In this document: piece by piece, positions 1-6,252 of the stretch
Layout: the number at the start of each line of letters is the position of its first letter
Position numbering within the stretch: the first letter of the stretch is position 1
Assembly: GCA_002431545.1 (NCBI GenBank)
Contig: DJFY01000059.1
Span: 11,235-23,260, forward strand
Source: Cellvibrionales bacterium UBA5860
GTDB lineage: Bacteria; Pseudomonadota; Gammaproteobacteria; Pseudomonadales; Porticoccaceae
Direction: 5' to 3'
DNA length: 12,026 nt
Translations under genes and position numbers: made by a program
The notes under the pieces: model-generated
Databases searched by the model: none
The model's input: the letters and a program-made list of their open reading frames with translations, nothing else
Told to the model about the DNA's origin: nothing

Positions 1-1701
1 GACCGCCTGCACAACATGCGCACACTGGGCGTACTTCGCCCGGAAAAACGCCGCCGCATCGCTCGTGAAACACTAGACATTTATGCACCTATTGCCCAGC
101 GCCTGGGAATGAACGACGTGAGAATCGAACTTGAGGATCTTGGATTTGCCGCGCTCTATCCCCTTCGGCACCAGCGCATCTCCGAGGCCCTGAAAGCCAA
201 GCGTGGCCGGCGTATCGAGCTGGTTCAGGAAATCCAGACTCACTTGCAGGAAGAACTGGGCAAGAACGCTATAGAGGCTATAGTCAGCGGACGGGAAAAA
301 CATCTCTGGAGTATCTACCAGAAGATGAAAACCAAGAAGCGCTCATTCAAGGACATTACCGACGTCTTTGCCTTTCGCATCGTCGTCGACGCCGTCGACG
401 AGTGCTATCGTGTACTTGGCGTGATTCACAATCTCTACAAACCCGTGCCGGGCGCCTTTAAAGATTACATCGCGATCCCCAAATCCAATGGCTACCAGTC
501 CCTGCATACGGTACTCGTGGGCATGCAGGGCGTGCCCATCGAAGTGCAGATCCGCACGCACGAAATGGACGACCTGGCGAACTACGGTATCGCCTCGCAC
601 TGGCTTTACAAAACCGGACTGGAAAACGCTGAGGGAAATCAGACACGCACCAACCGCTGGGTCAAGGGCCTGCTCGATATTCAGCAAAAGGCCGGCAACT
701 CCCTTGAATTTATCGAGCACGTCAAGACTGACCTGTTCCCCGACGAGGTCTATGTCTTTACACCCAAGGGCGTCATCATCGAGCTGCCCTCCGGGGCCAC
801 CCCGGTGGATTTCGCCTACGCCGTACACACCCAGATTGGCGACACTTGCGTGGCCTGCGAGATCAACGGGCAGCTGAGTCCGCTGTCACAACCCCTGGAA
901 AGCGGCCAGCGAGTGCGTATCATCACAGCGCCGGGCGCACAGCCTAACCCCTCCTGGCTCAATTTTGTCCACTCGGCCAAGGCTCGCAGCGCCATCAGGC
1001 ATTTCCTCAAACACCAGCAACACGAAGAATCTGTCGACCTCGGCAAACAACTCCTCGACCGGGCGCTGAACAGCTTTGGTTCGAGCTACAAGAAAATCAG
1101 AAAATCCCAGATCAAACACCTTTTGAAGGAAACCGGGGCTGGCAGTTTCGAATCCGTGTTACAGCAAATCGGTCTGGGCGATCGGGTCGCCTATGCCGTG
1201 GCCAATATTCTGATACCCGAGAACAAACGCAAACCGGTAGACGCGAGCAAAGTCGATTCCCCAATCATGGTCGACAGCACCGAGGGGCTGGTCATCAGCT
1301 ACGCACGCTGCTGTCACCCCATTCCCGGCGATTTGATCCTCGGCCATCTGAGTCCGGGCCGCGGCCTGGTCGTGCACCGGGATATCTGCAACAACCTGGG
1401 CGATATTCGCGGTAGTGCGGAAAAGAGTATGCCACTGCATTGGTCTCCCACTGTCAAAGCGGAATTTCCCGTCGAGCTGAAGCTGGAAGTCACCGCCGAT
1501 CGCGGCATCATCGCCACCCTGGCGGCGCGCATTGCGGCGCAGGATGCCAACATCGAGCAAATTAGTGTCGATGAGCGCGACGCTCACACCAGTGTGGTGA
1601 AACTGGTGGTCGGGAGTCGGGATCGGGTTCACCTGGCCAATATCATGAGGCGAATCCGCAGCCTGAAACCAGTAAAATCCGTGCAACGCACCAAAAGCTA
1701 G
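1..1701 (+). CDS. spoT: Bifunctional (p)ppGpp synthetase/hydrolase SpoT, 5'-truncated by the window
   Basis: SpoT makes and degrades the stringent-response alarmone (p)ppGpp in the cytoplasm. The frame is open from base 1 and 566 residues are visible. The first residues, DRLHNMRT, are the last conserved motif of the HD hydrolase domain, so most of that domain and the start codon lie upstream. Numbering from the window edge, the synthetase domain covers about 85-205, with DITDVFAFR (118-126), NGYQSLHT (163-170) and EVQIRT (181-186). A TGS domain follows (about 244-310), then a helical region, the conserved-cysteine segment YARCCHPIPGD (434-444) and a C-terminal ACT domain (about 487-560). This is the complete long-RSH order. 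In the motif that reads RxKD in most bifunctional enzymes, this protein has AFKD (152-155), so K and D are kept but Arg is Ala. The K/D form, as opposed to the acidic ExDD of RelA, together with the ridA neighbour, supports SpoT over RelA. ridA starts 9 bases downstream and is probably cotranscribed. Confidence 0.96.
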   Translation, partial: DRLHNMRTLGVLRPEKRRRIARETLDIYAPIAQRLGMNDVRIELEDLGFAALYPLRHQRISEALKAKRGRRIELVQEIQTHLQEELGKNAIEAIVSGREKHLWSIYQKMKTKKRSFKDITDVFAFRIVVDAVDECYRVLGVIHNLYKPVPGAFKDYIAIPKSNGYQSLHTVLVGMQGVPIEVQIRTHEMDDLANYGIASHWLYKTGLENAEGNQTRTNRWVKGLLDIQQKAGNSLEFIEHVKTDLFPDEVYVFTPKGVIIELPSGATPVDFAYAVHTQIGDTCVACEINGQLSPLSQPLESGQRVRIITAPGAQPNPSWLNFVHSAKARSAIRHFLKHQQHEESVDLGKQLLDRALNSFGSSYKKIRKSQIKHLLKETGAGSFESVLQQIGLGDRVAYAVANILIPENKRKPVDASKVDSPIMVDSTEGLVISYARCCHPIPGDLILGHLSPGRGLVVHRDICNNLGDIRGSAEKSMPLHWSPTVKAEFPVELKLEVTADRGIIATLAARIAAQDANIEQISVDERDAHTSVVKLVVGSRDRVHLANIMRRIRSLKPVKSVQRTKS

Positions 1702-1710
1702 GGACCAACT

Positions 1711-2094
1711 ATGCCCAACCGAGCCGTTATACATACCGAGAAAGCACCGCGCGCCATCGGCACCTATTCCCAGGCAATCAAAATCAATAACACAGTCTAT
1801 CTCTCGGGGCAGATCCCCCTGGTACCCGACACCATGGAAATGGTGGGTAGCGATATTAAAGAGCAGGTACACCAGGTGTTTCGCAATCTGTCGGCCGTTT
1901 GCGAAGAAGCGGGCGGAGATCTGGGCAAAATCGTCAAACTCAACATTTTTCTGACCGACCTCAGCCATTTCGAAACGGTCAACGGCATCATGGCTTCTTT
2001 GTTTTCCGAGCCTTATCCCGCGCGCGCCGCGATCGGGGTCAAATCGCTGCCGCGCGACGCACTCGTCGAAATGGATGCCGTCATGGTGGTCTGA
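1711..2094 (+). CDS. ridA: RidA family 2-iminobutanoate/2-iminopropanoate deaminase
   Basis: RidA (YjgF/YER057c/UK114 family) hydrolyses reactive enamine/imine intermediates released by PLP enzymes such as threonine dehydratase, protecting other PLP enzymes; family members are cytoplasmic trimers. The 127-residue length is typical. Visible family features are the N-terminal APRAIGTYSQA segment (12-22), LSGQIPL (31-37), the substrate-binding arginine in YPARAA (Arg105, the same number as in the E. coli protein) and the C-terminal signature LPRDALVEMDAV (113-124), with Glu120 in the usual position. The ATG has a GGGA Shine-Dalgarno-like stretch just after the spoT stop codon, and the 9-base gap suggests one transcript with spoT. 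The spoT-ridA order is common in Pseudomonas and relatives. The gene ends facing the oppositely oriented DUF1643 gene; the 75-base convergent gap has no strong terminator. Confidence 0.96.
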   Translation: MPNRAVIHTEKAPRAIGTYSQAIKINNTVYLSGQIPLVPDTMEMVGSDIKEQVHQVFRNLSAVCEEAGGDLGKIVKLNIFLTDLSHFETVNGIMASLFSEPYPARAAIGVKSLPRDALVEMDAVMVV

Positions 2095-2169
2095 GGCAGC
2101 GGGCTACGGGCGATAATGGTGTGGGCTCGAGTCACAGCTTAAAGCGCTAACGCTTCTCGACTGTCGACG

Positions 2170-2715
2170 TCAAGCCAGCGGGCCGAGCGTTGCCAGATAA
2201 CTTTCGATATCGAACCGCGCCAGCGACCAGTGGTAACTAACGCGAGAGGGGTGGCGAGGATGCCCGGCTCGCGTGGGCGGACCAAAGTGCCACCAGCGGG
2301 CTTCCAGCCCGTGAAGCCGTTGCGCTATCTGCCAACAGGCCTTGGCTAAGTAAGTCCGCTTACCAATTTCAGCACCCCAGGCTGCCCACAAGTCTGGCCG
2401 ACCAAACTCCGCCGCAAGTTCACAGATCAGTTCCAGGTTCCGGCGCTGCAGCCGCACGTTGACAGACTTTGGTAACTGATCCGGAGAAGGGCATCTCACC
2501 GGGTACAAGTTGACCATGACAAAGCCGTCATATCCGGCAGTCGCGGCAATTCGCGCGGCCTTGGCAATGGTGATATCTGATTTGTAGGGGGTCGCCGTGT
2601 TCGGATTGAGACCCACCACCATCAGGGGCCGGCGACCGGACTTACCCAGCAGAAAGCGCGCGCTGTTCTGGCGATTGCTCCGGTAGATATCGAAAATCGG
2701 GGACGGTGAATCCAA
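2170..2715 (-). CDS. DUF1643 domain protein, function unknown
   Basis: The 181-residue protein matches the DUF1643 pattern: RFLLG (20-24), LMVVGLNPNTA (31-41), SDITI (46-50), GYDGFVMVNLYPVR (61-74) and a late TRAGHPRHPSR segment (148-158). The family is cytoplasmic and has no assigned reaction that I know of; its members often occur in accessory regions. There is no signal peptide or membrane segment. The only start codon between the upstream stop (4 codons before) and the conserved region is a TTG at 2715-2713 with no good Shine-Dalgarno sequence; the next methionine is residue 32, inside the core motif, so TTG is the best choice but not certain. An 8-bp TGGTACCA palindrome lies just upstream of the start. 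The gene lies 43 bases after the stop of the VOC gene on the same strand, so it may be the last gene of that transcript. Confidence 0.82.
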   Translation of the reverse strand: MDSPSPIFDIYRSNRQNSARFLLGKSGRRPLMVVGLNPNTATPYKSDITIAKAARIAATAGYDGFVMVNLYPVRCPSPDQLPKSVNVRLQRRNLELICELAAEFGRPDLWAAWGAEIGKRTYLAKACWQIAQRLHGLEARWWHFGPPTRAGHPRHPSRVSYHWSLARFDIESYLATLGPLA

Positions 2716-2758
2716 TGTGGTACCAGACTACTGGAATCAGCTTGGTCGAGGGACTGAG

Positions 2759-3163
2759 TCAATCAGCGTAAACGATAAACTCGAGCAAATTCTCGTCGGG
2801 ATCCCGCGTGTATATGCTGATGCCAACGTCAGAACCGCCGTTGCGTCCGCCCTTGCGCTCCACCGGTCCTTCTTCGATAGCCGCGCCGAGCGCCCGCAAC
2901 TTGTCCAGCAGAGAGGCCTGAGTGCCTGCCCAAACGAAACAAAAATCGCCGCAGCCCGGCTGTGCCGAGTGACCGCGCAGGGTGAACTTGCCCGACTGCC
3001 AGATTTCCGGCACGTGCAGGTTGATCTTATTGTCGCCGAAGTGTACCGAATATACCCGACCGCCGTAGTCGTCGCTAACTCGGCAGCCAAGGGCCCGATA
3101 AAAATCCAGCACCAACTGCACCTGGCGCATGGGGATGGCGACATGGTCAAACCCGGTAATCAT
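2759..3163 (-). CDS. VOC (glyoxalase/bleomycin resistance fold) family protein
   Basis: The 134 residues fit a single VOC unit of two beta-alpha-beta-beta-beta modules. Visible features are FDHVAIPM at the N-terminus (His7), FYRALGCRV (21-29), KINLHVP (46-52, His50), PGCGDFCFVW at the start of the second module (69-78) and the C-terminal DPDENLLEFIVY (121-132, Glu128). His7, His50 and Glu128 are the likely metal ligands by analogy with other VOC enzymes, but that is inference. The INLH...PG..DFCF pattern resembles the group annotated as glyoxalase/virulence protein (STM3117-like); the substrate is unknown. The ATG overlaps the stop of the upstream DUF1330 gene by four bases (ATGA) and has no clear Shine-Dalgarno sequence of its own, which points to translational coupling. 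It could be a lactoylglutathione-lyase-like enzyme or a drug/thiol-adduct enzyme; I would not choose. Confidence 0.88.
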   Translation of the reverse strand: MITGFDHVAIPMRQVQLVLDFYRALGCRVSDDYGGRVYSVHFGDNKINLHVPEIWQSGKFTLRGHSAQPGCGDFCFVWAGTQASLLDKLRALGAAIEEGPVERKGGRNGGSDVGISIYTRDPDENLLEFIVYAD

Positions 3164-3471
3164 GGCGCCGCCAACACATCACCGTCGATTCCTTCGACGA
3201 CGAACATGCGCGTCACGGTGGATTTATGCCGCATTTTCCGCGCTTCGCGATAGGCATCGGAGTCGAGCCACTCCCGAGCCCGTTCCATACTGTCGAATTG
3301 CAGCACTACTGTTCTGTTGGGTGAAACGTTGCCCTCAAAAACCTCCGTCTTGCCGCCCCGCGCAAGGTATTTACCACCAAAAGCCCTGACGATGTCCGGT
3401 GCCAGTTCCCGATATTGCGCATAGAGCTCGGGATCGGTCACCTTAATATCGATAATTACGTAAGCCGTCAT
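3160..3471 (-). CDS. DUF1330 domain protein
   Basis: The 103-residue protein begins MTAYVIIDIKVTDPELYAQY and contains the GGKYLARGG (32-40), VLQFDSMERAREWLDS (56-71) and AYREARKMR (73-81) segments typical of DUF1330, a small ferredoxin-like dimeric alpha/beta barrel family with no firm enzymatic assignment. It is cytoplasmic, with no signal or membrane segment. The ATG at 3471-3469 is preceded by GGACAG, a moderate ribosome-binding site. It is the first gene of a coupled pair: its TGA stop overlaps the ATG of the VOC gene. The 102-base gap upstream holds an 8-bp inverted repeat that could be an operator. Co-occurrence with a VOC protein suggests a shared small-molecule or detoxification role, which is inference only. 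Confidence 0.88.
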   Translation of the reverse strand: MTAYVIIDIKVTDPELYAQYRELAPDIVRAFGGKYLARGGKTEVFEGNVSPNRTVVLQFDSMERAREWLDSDAYREARKMRHKSTVTRMFVVEGIDGDVLAAP

Positions 3472-3527
3472 GATCTGTCCGGTATCCGTTTTTAATCCTG
3501 TAAATGGCCATGAGCCGATGATTCATT

Positions 3528-3559
3528 CATCTGTACTCTACACGCTGGCTATACAGATG
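3528..3559. repeat. 8-bp inverted repeat with 16-bp spacer
   Basis: CATCTGTA (3528-3535) and TACAGATG (3552-3559) are perfect reverse complements separated by 16 bases, in the gap between the LLM gene end and the DUF1330 start. There is no T-run after either arm, so it does not look like a rho-independent terminator. The position, 57 bases or more upstream of the DUF1330 ATG, fits a dyad operator or distal activator site. The function is inferred. Confidence 0.4.
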
Positions 3560-3573
3560 CAGTTTAATCGCGC

Positions 3574-4455
3574 CTAAACATCCGCGCAGGGTACAACCAG
3601 GTTTTCCGCGTAGTTGTCGAGCAAAGCCAGCATCGCCGCCTGAGAATCGGCAAATCCGACCAGGATAATTTGCTCGACCCCCAGATCCGCAAAGCGTTTG
3701 ATGGTATCCACGTCGCAGGTGGTATCGTACGGCGAGATCGCGAGTTCCAGCTCGCTGAGGCTCCGGCCGTACTTTCCGAGTATGGCGCGAAGTTTGTCGA
3801 GACGCTCGGGGAGCGTGTCCGGCGTCAAGCGATATCCCATCCAGCCCTGACCAAATTCCGCGACGCGGCGCAACGCCGCGTTACTCTCGCCGCCGAAAAA
3901 CAATGGCGGGTGGGGTGTTTGCACGGGTTTCGGCGTCTGTACGCAGGGTGGCAAAGTATAGTATTTACCCTCAAAGCTGGAAACAGAATCGCACCAGAGA
4001 CTGCGTACAACCTCAAGATAGTCCCGGGTACGACTGCCGCGATGTTCAAAGGGCACGTTCAACGCGGCAAATTCTTCTGCCGACCATCCGGTGCCTACAC
4101 CGACCACAGCGCGCCCACCCGATAGCACATCCAGATCTGCCGCCTGCTTGGCAAAGTAAACCGGATTGCGCTGCGGCAGAATAGAAATTCCTGTGCCGAG
4201 CTTTATAGTCTTTGTGTAGGCTGCGAGGAAGGTGAGGGCGGTAAAGGGCTCGATAATACCGGTCTCGGCAGCAAAAGGCGCAACGCCATCGTCACTGTAG
4301 GGGTAGGAGGACTGATAGTTTTCAAAGTTGACCACATGTTCGGCAGCCCAGAGGTGGCTAAAACCACGCTCTTCCATAGCTTGCGCTGTACTGATCAGGT
4401 ACTCGGGCCGCGAGGCCACGGGCCCGCCAAACAAAGTCTGTACGCCAAATTTCAT
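3574..4455 (-). CDS. LLM class (luciferase-like) oxidoreductase, TIGR03619-like F420/flavin family
   Basis: The 293-residue protein is a luciferase-like TIM-barrel oxidoreductase. Visible family features are MKFGVQTLFGG at the N-terminus, a first-strand region ending LWAAEHV (35-41), LGTGISILPQRNPVYFAKQ (86-104), LSGGRAVVGVGTGWSAEEF (111-129), the ERGxRTxxY-like segment FEHRGSRTRDYLEVVRSLW (136-154), KPVQTPHPPLFFGG (176-189) and ALRRVAEFGQGW (194-205). This pattern matches the group usually annotated as F420-dependent LLM (TIGR03619), but whether this protein uses F420 or FMN cannot be read from sequence, and most gammaproteobacteria lack F420. The ATG at 4455 is preceded by AGGGGG with a 5-base spacer and gives the expected MKFG start; an in-frame TTG 36 bases upstream (4491) lacks such support. 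The substrate is unknown. It appears to be a single-gene transcript, with 102 bases to DUF1330 downstream. Confidence 0.9.
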   Translation of the reverse strand: MKFGVQTLFGGPVASRPEYLISTAQAMEERGFSHLWAAEHVVNFENYQSSYPYSDDGVAPFAAETGIIEPFTALTFLAAYTKTIKLGTGISILPQRNPVYFAKQAADLDVLSGGRAVVGVGTGWSAEEFAALNVPFEHRGSRTRDYLEVVRSLWCDSVSSFEGKYYTLPPCVQTPKPVQTPHPPLFFGGESNAALRRVAEFGQGWMGYRLTPDTLPERLDKLRAILGKYGRSLSELELAISPYDTTCDVDTIKRFADLGVEQIILVGFADSQAAMLALLDNYAENLVVPCADV

Positions 4456-4460
4456 AGACG

Positions 4461-4466
4461 CCCCCT
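4461..4466 (-). promoter_or_regulatory. Ribosome-binding site that fixes the LLM gene start
   Basis: On the - strand the bases read AGGGGG followed by CGTCT and the ATG at 4455. This is the strongest Shine-Dalgarno match near the gene and rules in favour of the ATG over the upstream TTG at 4491. Confidence 0.7.
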
Positions 4467-4585
4467 TTATTATTAAGCGGTTATATTCCAAGGCGGTTAC
4501 GCTTACAGCCTAGTCGATTTCTCCCCGCGCTCAAACTGGTGCGCTACCGCCGGCTCTTGGCCCCACTCTATCAGCAGTCGATATT

Positions 4586-4600
4586 TCGGAAATTTTCCGA
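4586..4600. repeat. 15-bp palindrome TCGGAAA-T-TTTCCGA
   Basis: Two perfect 7-base arms surround one central base. The loop is too short for a full hairpin (at best a 6-bp stem with a 3-base loop) and no T-run follows, so a dyad protein-binding site is more likely than a terminator. It lies 131 bases or more upstream of the LLM start codon and downstream of sco1. The regulator is unknown, and chance is possible. Confidence 0.35.
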
Positions 4601-4651
4601 CACCTCTAAAGCAATGCCGCCAACTCCAGACGCCATGCTCTGCCATTTGCC

Positions 4652-5317
4652 CTAACCCGCAAAACTGTTTTTCAGGGAGCGCCAGACTACGCGCAAACTG
4701 CCGTGGGCAAAGGGCGGCTTAATAAAGCCGTGGATCTCGCCGCGGGGATTGACCAGAACCAGGTTCCCCGAATGCTGGGGCTCCTCTCCCTGCAAGCCGG
4801 GACGGTAAGGCACACTGAGCTGGCTGGCAAAGTTGATAAGGTCACCGGCATTACCGGTTACGCCGACAAAATCCTGGTTAAAGCCAGACACATACTGAGC
4901 CATCACAGCCGGTGTGTCGCGCGCCGGATCGACCGACACCAGCACGACATCGAAAGCCTGTTTTTCCTTTTCGGGCAATTCGGCATAAGTCTTCGCCAGC
5001 ACGGCCATGGTCGCCGGGCAGATGTCGCCGCAATGGGTAAAGCCGAAAAACAAGACGGACCAACGACCCTGCAGCTGTTCGAGCCCAAAAGGTTGCGCGC
5101 TGTGATCCTGCAGCTCAAAGGGCAGGATAGGGCGCGGATCATCCAGCACGATGACACCATAATCGCGCAATTCGTGTTTGTTCAAAATGCGCGGCGTGGA
5201 CAACTTGTTGATCAGCGCCGCCATTGTCAAGGTGCTAAAAACAATCACACCGACAACAACCAAACGGATATTGCGTTTGATTTTTTTGTCGCGATTATCG
5301 TTTGTGCTGGCAGGCAT
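4652..5317 (-). CDS. sco1: SCO1/SenC family copper chaperone
   Basis: SCO proteins are membrane-anchored thioredoxin-fold copper proteins that deliver copper to, or reduce, the CuA site of cytochrome oxidase subunit II on the periplasmic side. The 221 residues contain one N-terminal membrane anchor (about 17-36), the copper-binding pair FTHCGDICP (Cys96, Cys100, CxxxC), the conserved VSVDPARDTP (127-136) and the third copper ligand His182 in EPQHSGNLVLVNPRG. Length and spacing are standard for the family. The start is the ATG at 5317, overlapping the cyoE stop by one base (TGATG) with no independent Shine-Dalgarno sequence, so translation is probably coupled. An in-frame TTG one codon earlier is unlikely to be used. 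It is the last gene of the surf1-to-sco1 operon; the downstream gap is 196 bases. The function is secure by family and context. Confidence 0.95.
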   Translation of the reverse strand: MPASTNDNRDKKIKRNIRLVVVGVIVFSTLTMAALINKLSTPRILNKHELRDYGVIVLDDPRPILPFELQDHSAQPFGLEQLQGRWSVLFFGFTHCGDICPATMAVLAKTYAELPEKEKQAFDVVLVSVDPARDTPAVMAQYVSGFNQDFVGVTGNAGDLINFASQLSVPYRPGLQGEEPQHSGNLVLVNPRGEIHGFIKPPFAHGSLRVVWRSLKNSFAG

Positions 5318-6252
5318 CAAAGAGGACGTTGGCGTTCAAGCGAAAAGAAGTATGCCTTTGACTCAACCAAGTGGTGATCCAACAGCATGATGGCAAACAG
5401 TGCCAGCAGGTAAACAATGGAGTATTTAAACGTGGTCATACCCAGGCCGGCTTGCTCACTGACCAGGAGCTTCACCGCCCAGTACAGAAACCCGGCGCCG
5501 AGAAGCACGGCGCCGAGCAGGTAGAGCCAGCCGCTCATACCCGACAGCCAGGGCAGCAGCGTCACGATCAGCATCAATACCGTGTAGAGCAGAATATGTA
5601 ACTTGGTATAGCGATCGCCGTGAGTGACGGGAAGCATGGGCACTTCCGCTTTCGCGTATTCGTCTTTACGGTGCAGGGCGAGGGCCCAGAAATGTGGTGG
5701 CGTCCAGGCAAAGACGATCAACACCAGCAACAGCGCGTAGGGATGAATTTCACCGGTGACCGCCGTCCAGCCCAGCAAGGGCGGCGCAGCGCCCGCCAGT
5801 CCGCCGATGACGATGTTCTGTGGTGTCGCCCGCTTCAAAAAAATAGTGTATATCACAGCGTAGCCCAGCAGGGACGCGAACGTCAGCCAGGCCGTCAACG
5901 CATTGATAAAAACCAGTAGTATCGCCATACCGCCGCCACCGAGAACTGCCGCGAACAGCAGGGCCTGTGTCGGCCCTACACGGCCTTGAGCTATGGGGCG
6001 ATCCAATGTACGAGCCATTTTGAGATCAATGCGACGGTCAACAAGATGGTTTACCGTCGCAGCAGACGCCGCGCACAGGGCAATACCCAGATTCCCCAAC
6101 ACCAGTACCTCAAGTGGCACCATACCCGGCACCGCGAGGAACATGCCAACCAGGGAAGTGACAATCATCACCACCACCACGGCGGGCTTGCACAGCTCGA
6201 GGTAATCCCGCCAGCTGGCGGACTCCAGGTGATCGAGTTCAGCCTGGTTCAT
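5317..6252 (-). CDS. cyoE: Protoheme IX farnesyltransferase (heme O synthase)
   Basis: CtaB/CyoE transfers a farnesyl group to heme B to give heme O, the precursor of heme A, in the cytoplasmic membrane. The 311 residues carry the UbiA-family first motif NHLVDRRIDLKMARTLDRP (68-86, with Asn68, Asp72 and Asp76) and the second motif with HRKDEYAKAEVPMLPV (194-209), both typical of heme O synthases. About eight or nine hydrophobic segments are visible, starting with PAVVVVMIVTSLVGMFLAV (23-41). Its ATG overlaps the ctaA stop by four bases (ATGA) and its stop overlaps the sco1 ATG by one base. The gene is often called ctaB when beside ctaA; context makes it the supplier for the aa3 oxidase rather than a bo3 quinol oxidase. 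Confidence 0.97.
   Translation of the reverse strand: MNQAELDHLESASWRDYLELCKPAVVVVMIVTSLVGMFLAVPGMVPLEVLVLGNLGIALCAASAATVNHLVDRRIDLKMARTLDRPIAQGRVGPTQALLFAAVLGGGGMAILLVFINALTAWLTFASLLGYAVIYTIFLKRATPQNIVIGGLAGAAPPLLGWTAVTGEIHPYALLLVLIVFAWTPPHFWALALHRKDEYAKAEVPMLPVTHGDRYTKLHILLYTVLMLIVTLLPWLSGMSGWLYLLGAVLLGAGFLYWAVKLLVSEQAGLGMTTFKYSIVYLLALFAIMLLDHHLVESKAYFFSLERQRPL

Larger units (their letters stand above)
4456..4651. other. 196-base intergenic region between sco1 and the LLM gene
   Basis: This is the longest gene-free stretch in the window. It must contain the 3' end of the cytochrome oxidase assembly transcript and the promoter of the LLM gene (both - strand). I see no hairpin followed by a T-run downstream of sco1 and no promoter with good -35/-10 elements. 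The only clear structure is the 15-bp palindrome at 4586-4600. The last 50 bases before the LLM start are AT-rich (an AATATAAC and an AATAATAAAG stretch on the - strand), which is where a promoter would be expected. Confidence 0.5.

Noticed and set aside
1159..1968. Long open frame (269 codons) antisense to spoT and ridA
   Set aside because: It spans two well-supported genes on the other strand, its sequence resembles no family, and it follows from codon bias of GC-rich genes.
2127..2160. Hairpin in the ridA/DUF1643 convergent gap (AAGCG-CTAA-CGCTT with outer TCGAG/CTCGA)
   Set aside because: The inner stem is only 5 bp, the outer arms are offset by a one-sided 10-base bulge and no T-run follows; too weak to call a terminator.
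4456..4491. Twelve-residue N-terminal extension of the LLM protein from a TTG at 4491
   Set aside because: No ribosome-binding site at the TTG, whereas the ATG at 4455 has AGGGGG at 5 bases and the family-typical MKFG start.
4703..5377. Open frame of 224 codons antisense to sco1 and the end of cyoE
   Set aside because: Low-complexity, Gln/His/Arg-rich translation typical of a reverse-strand shadow; both genes beneath it are certain.
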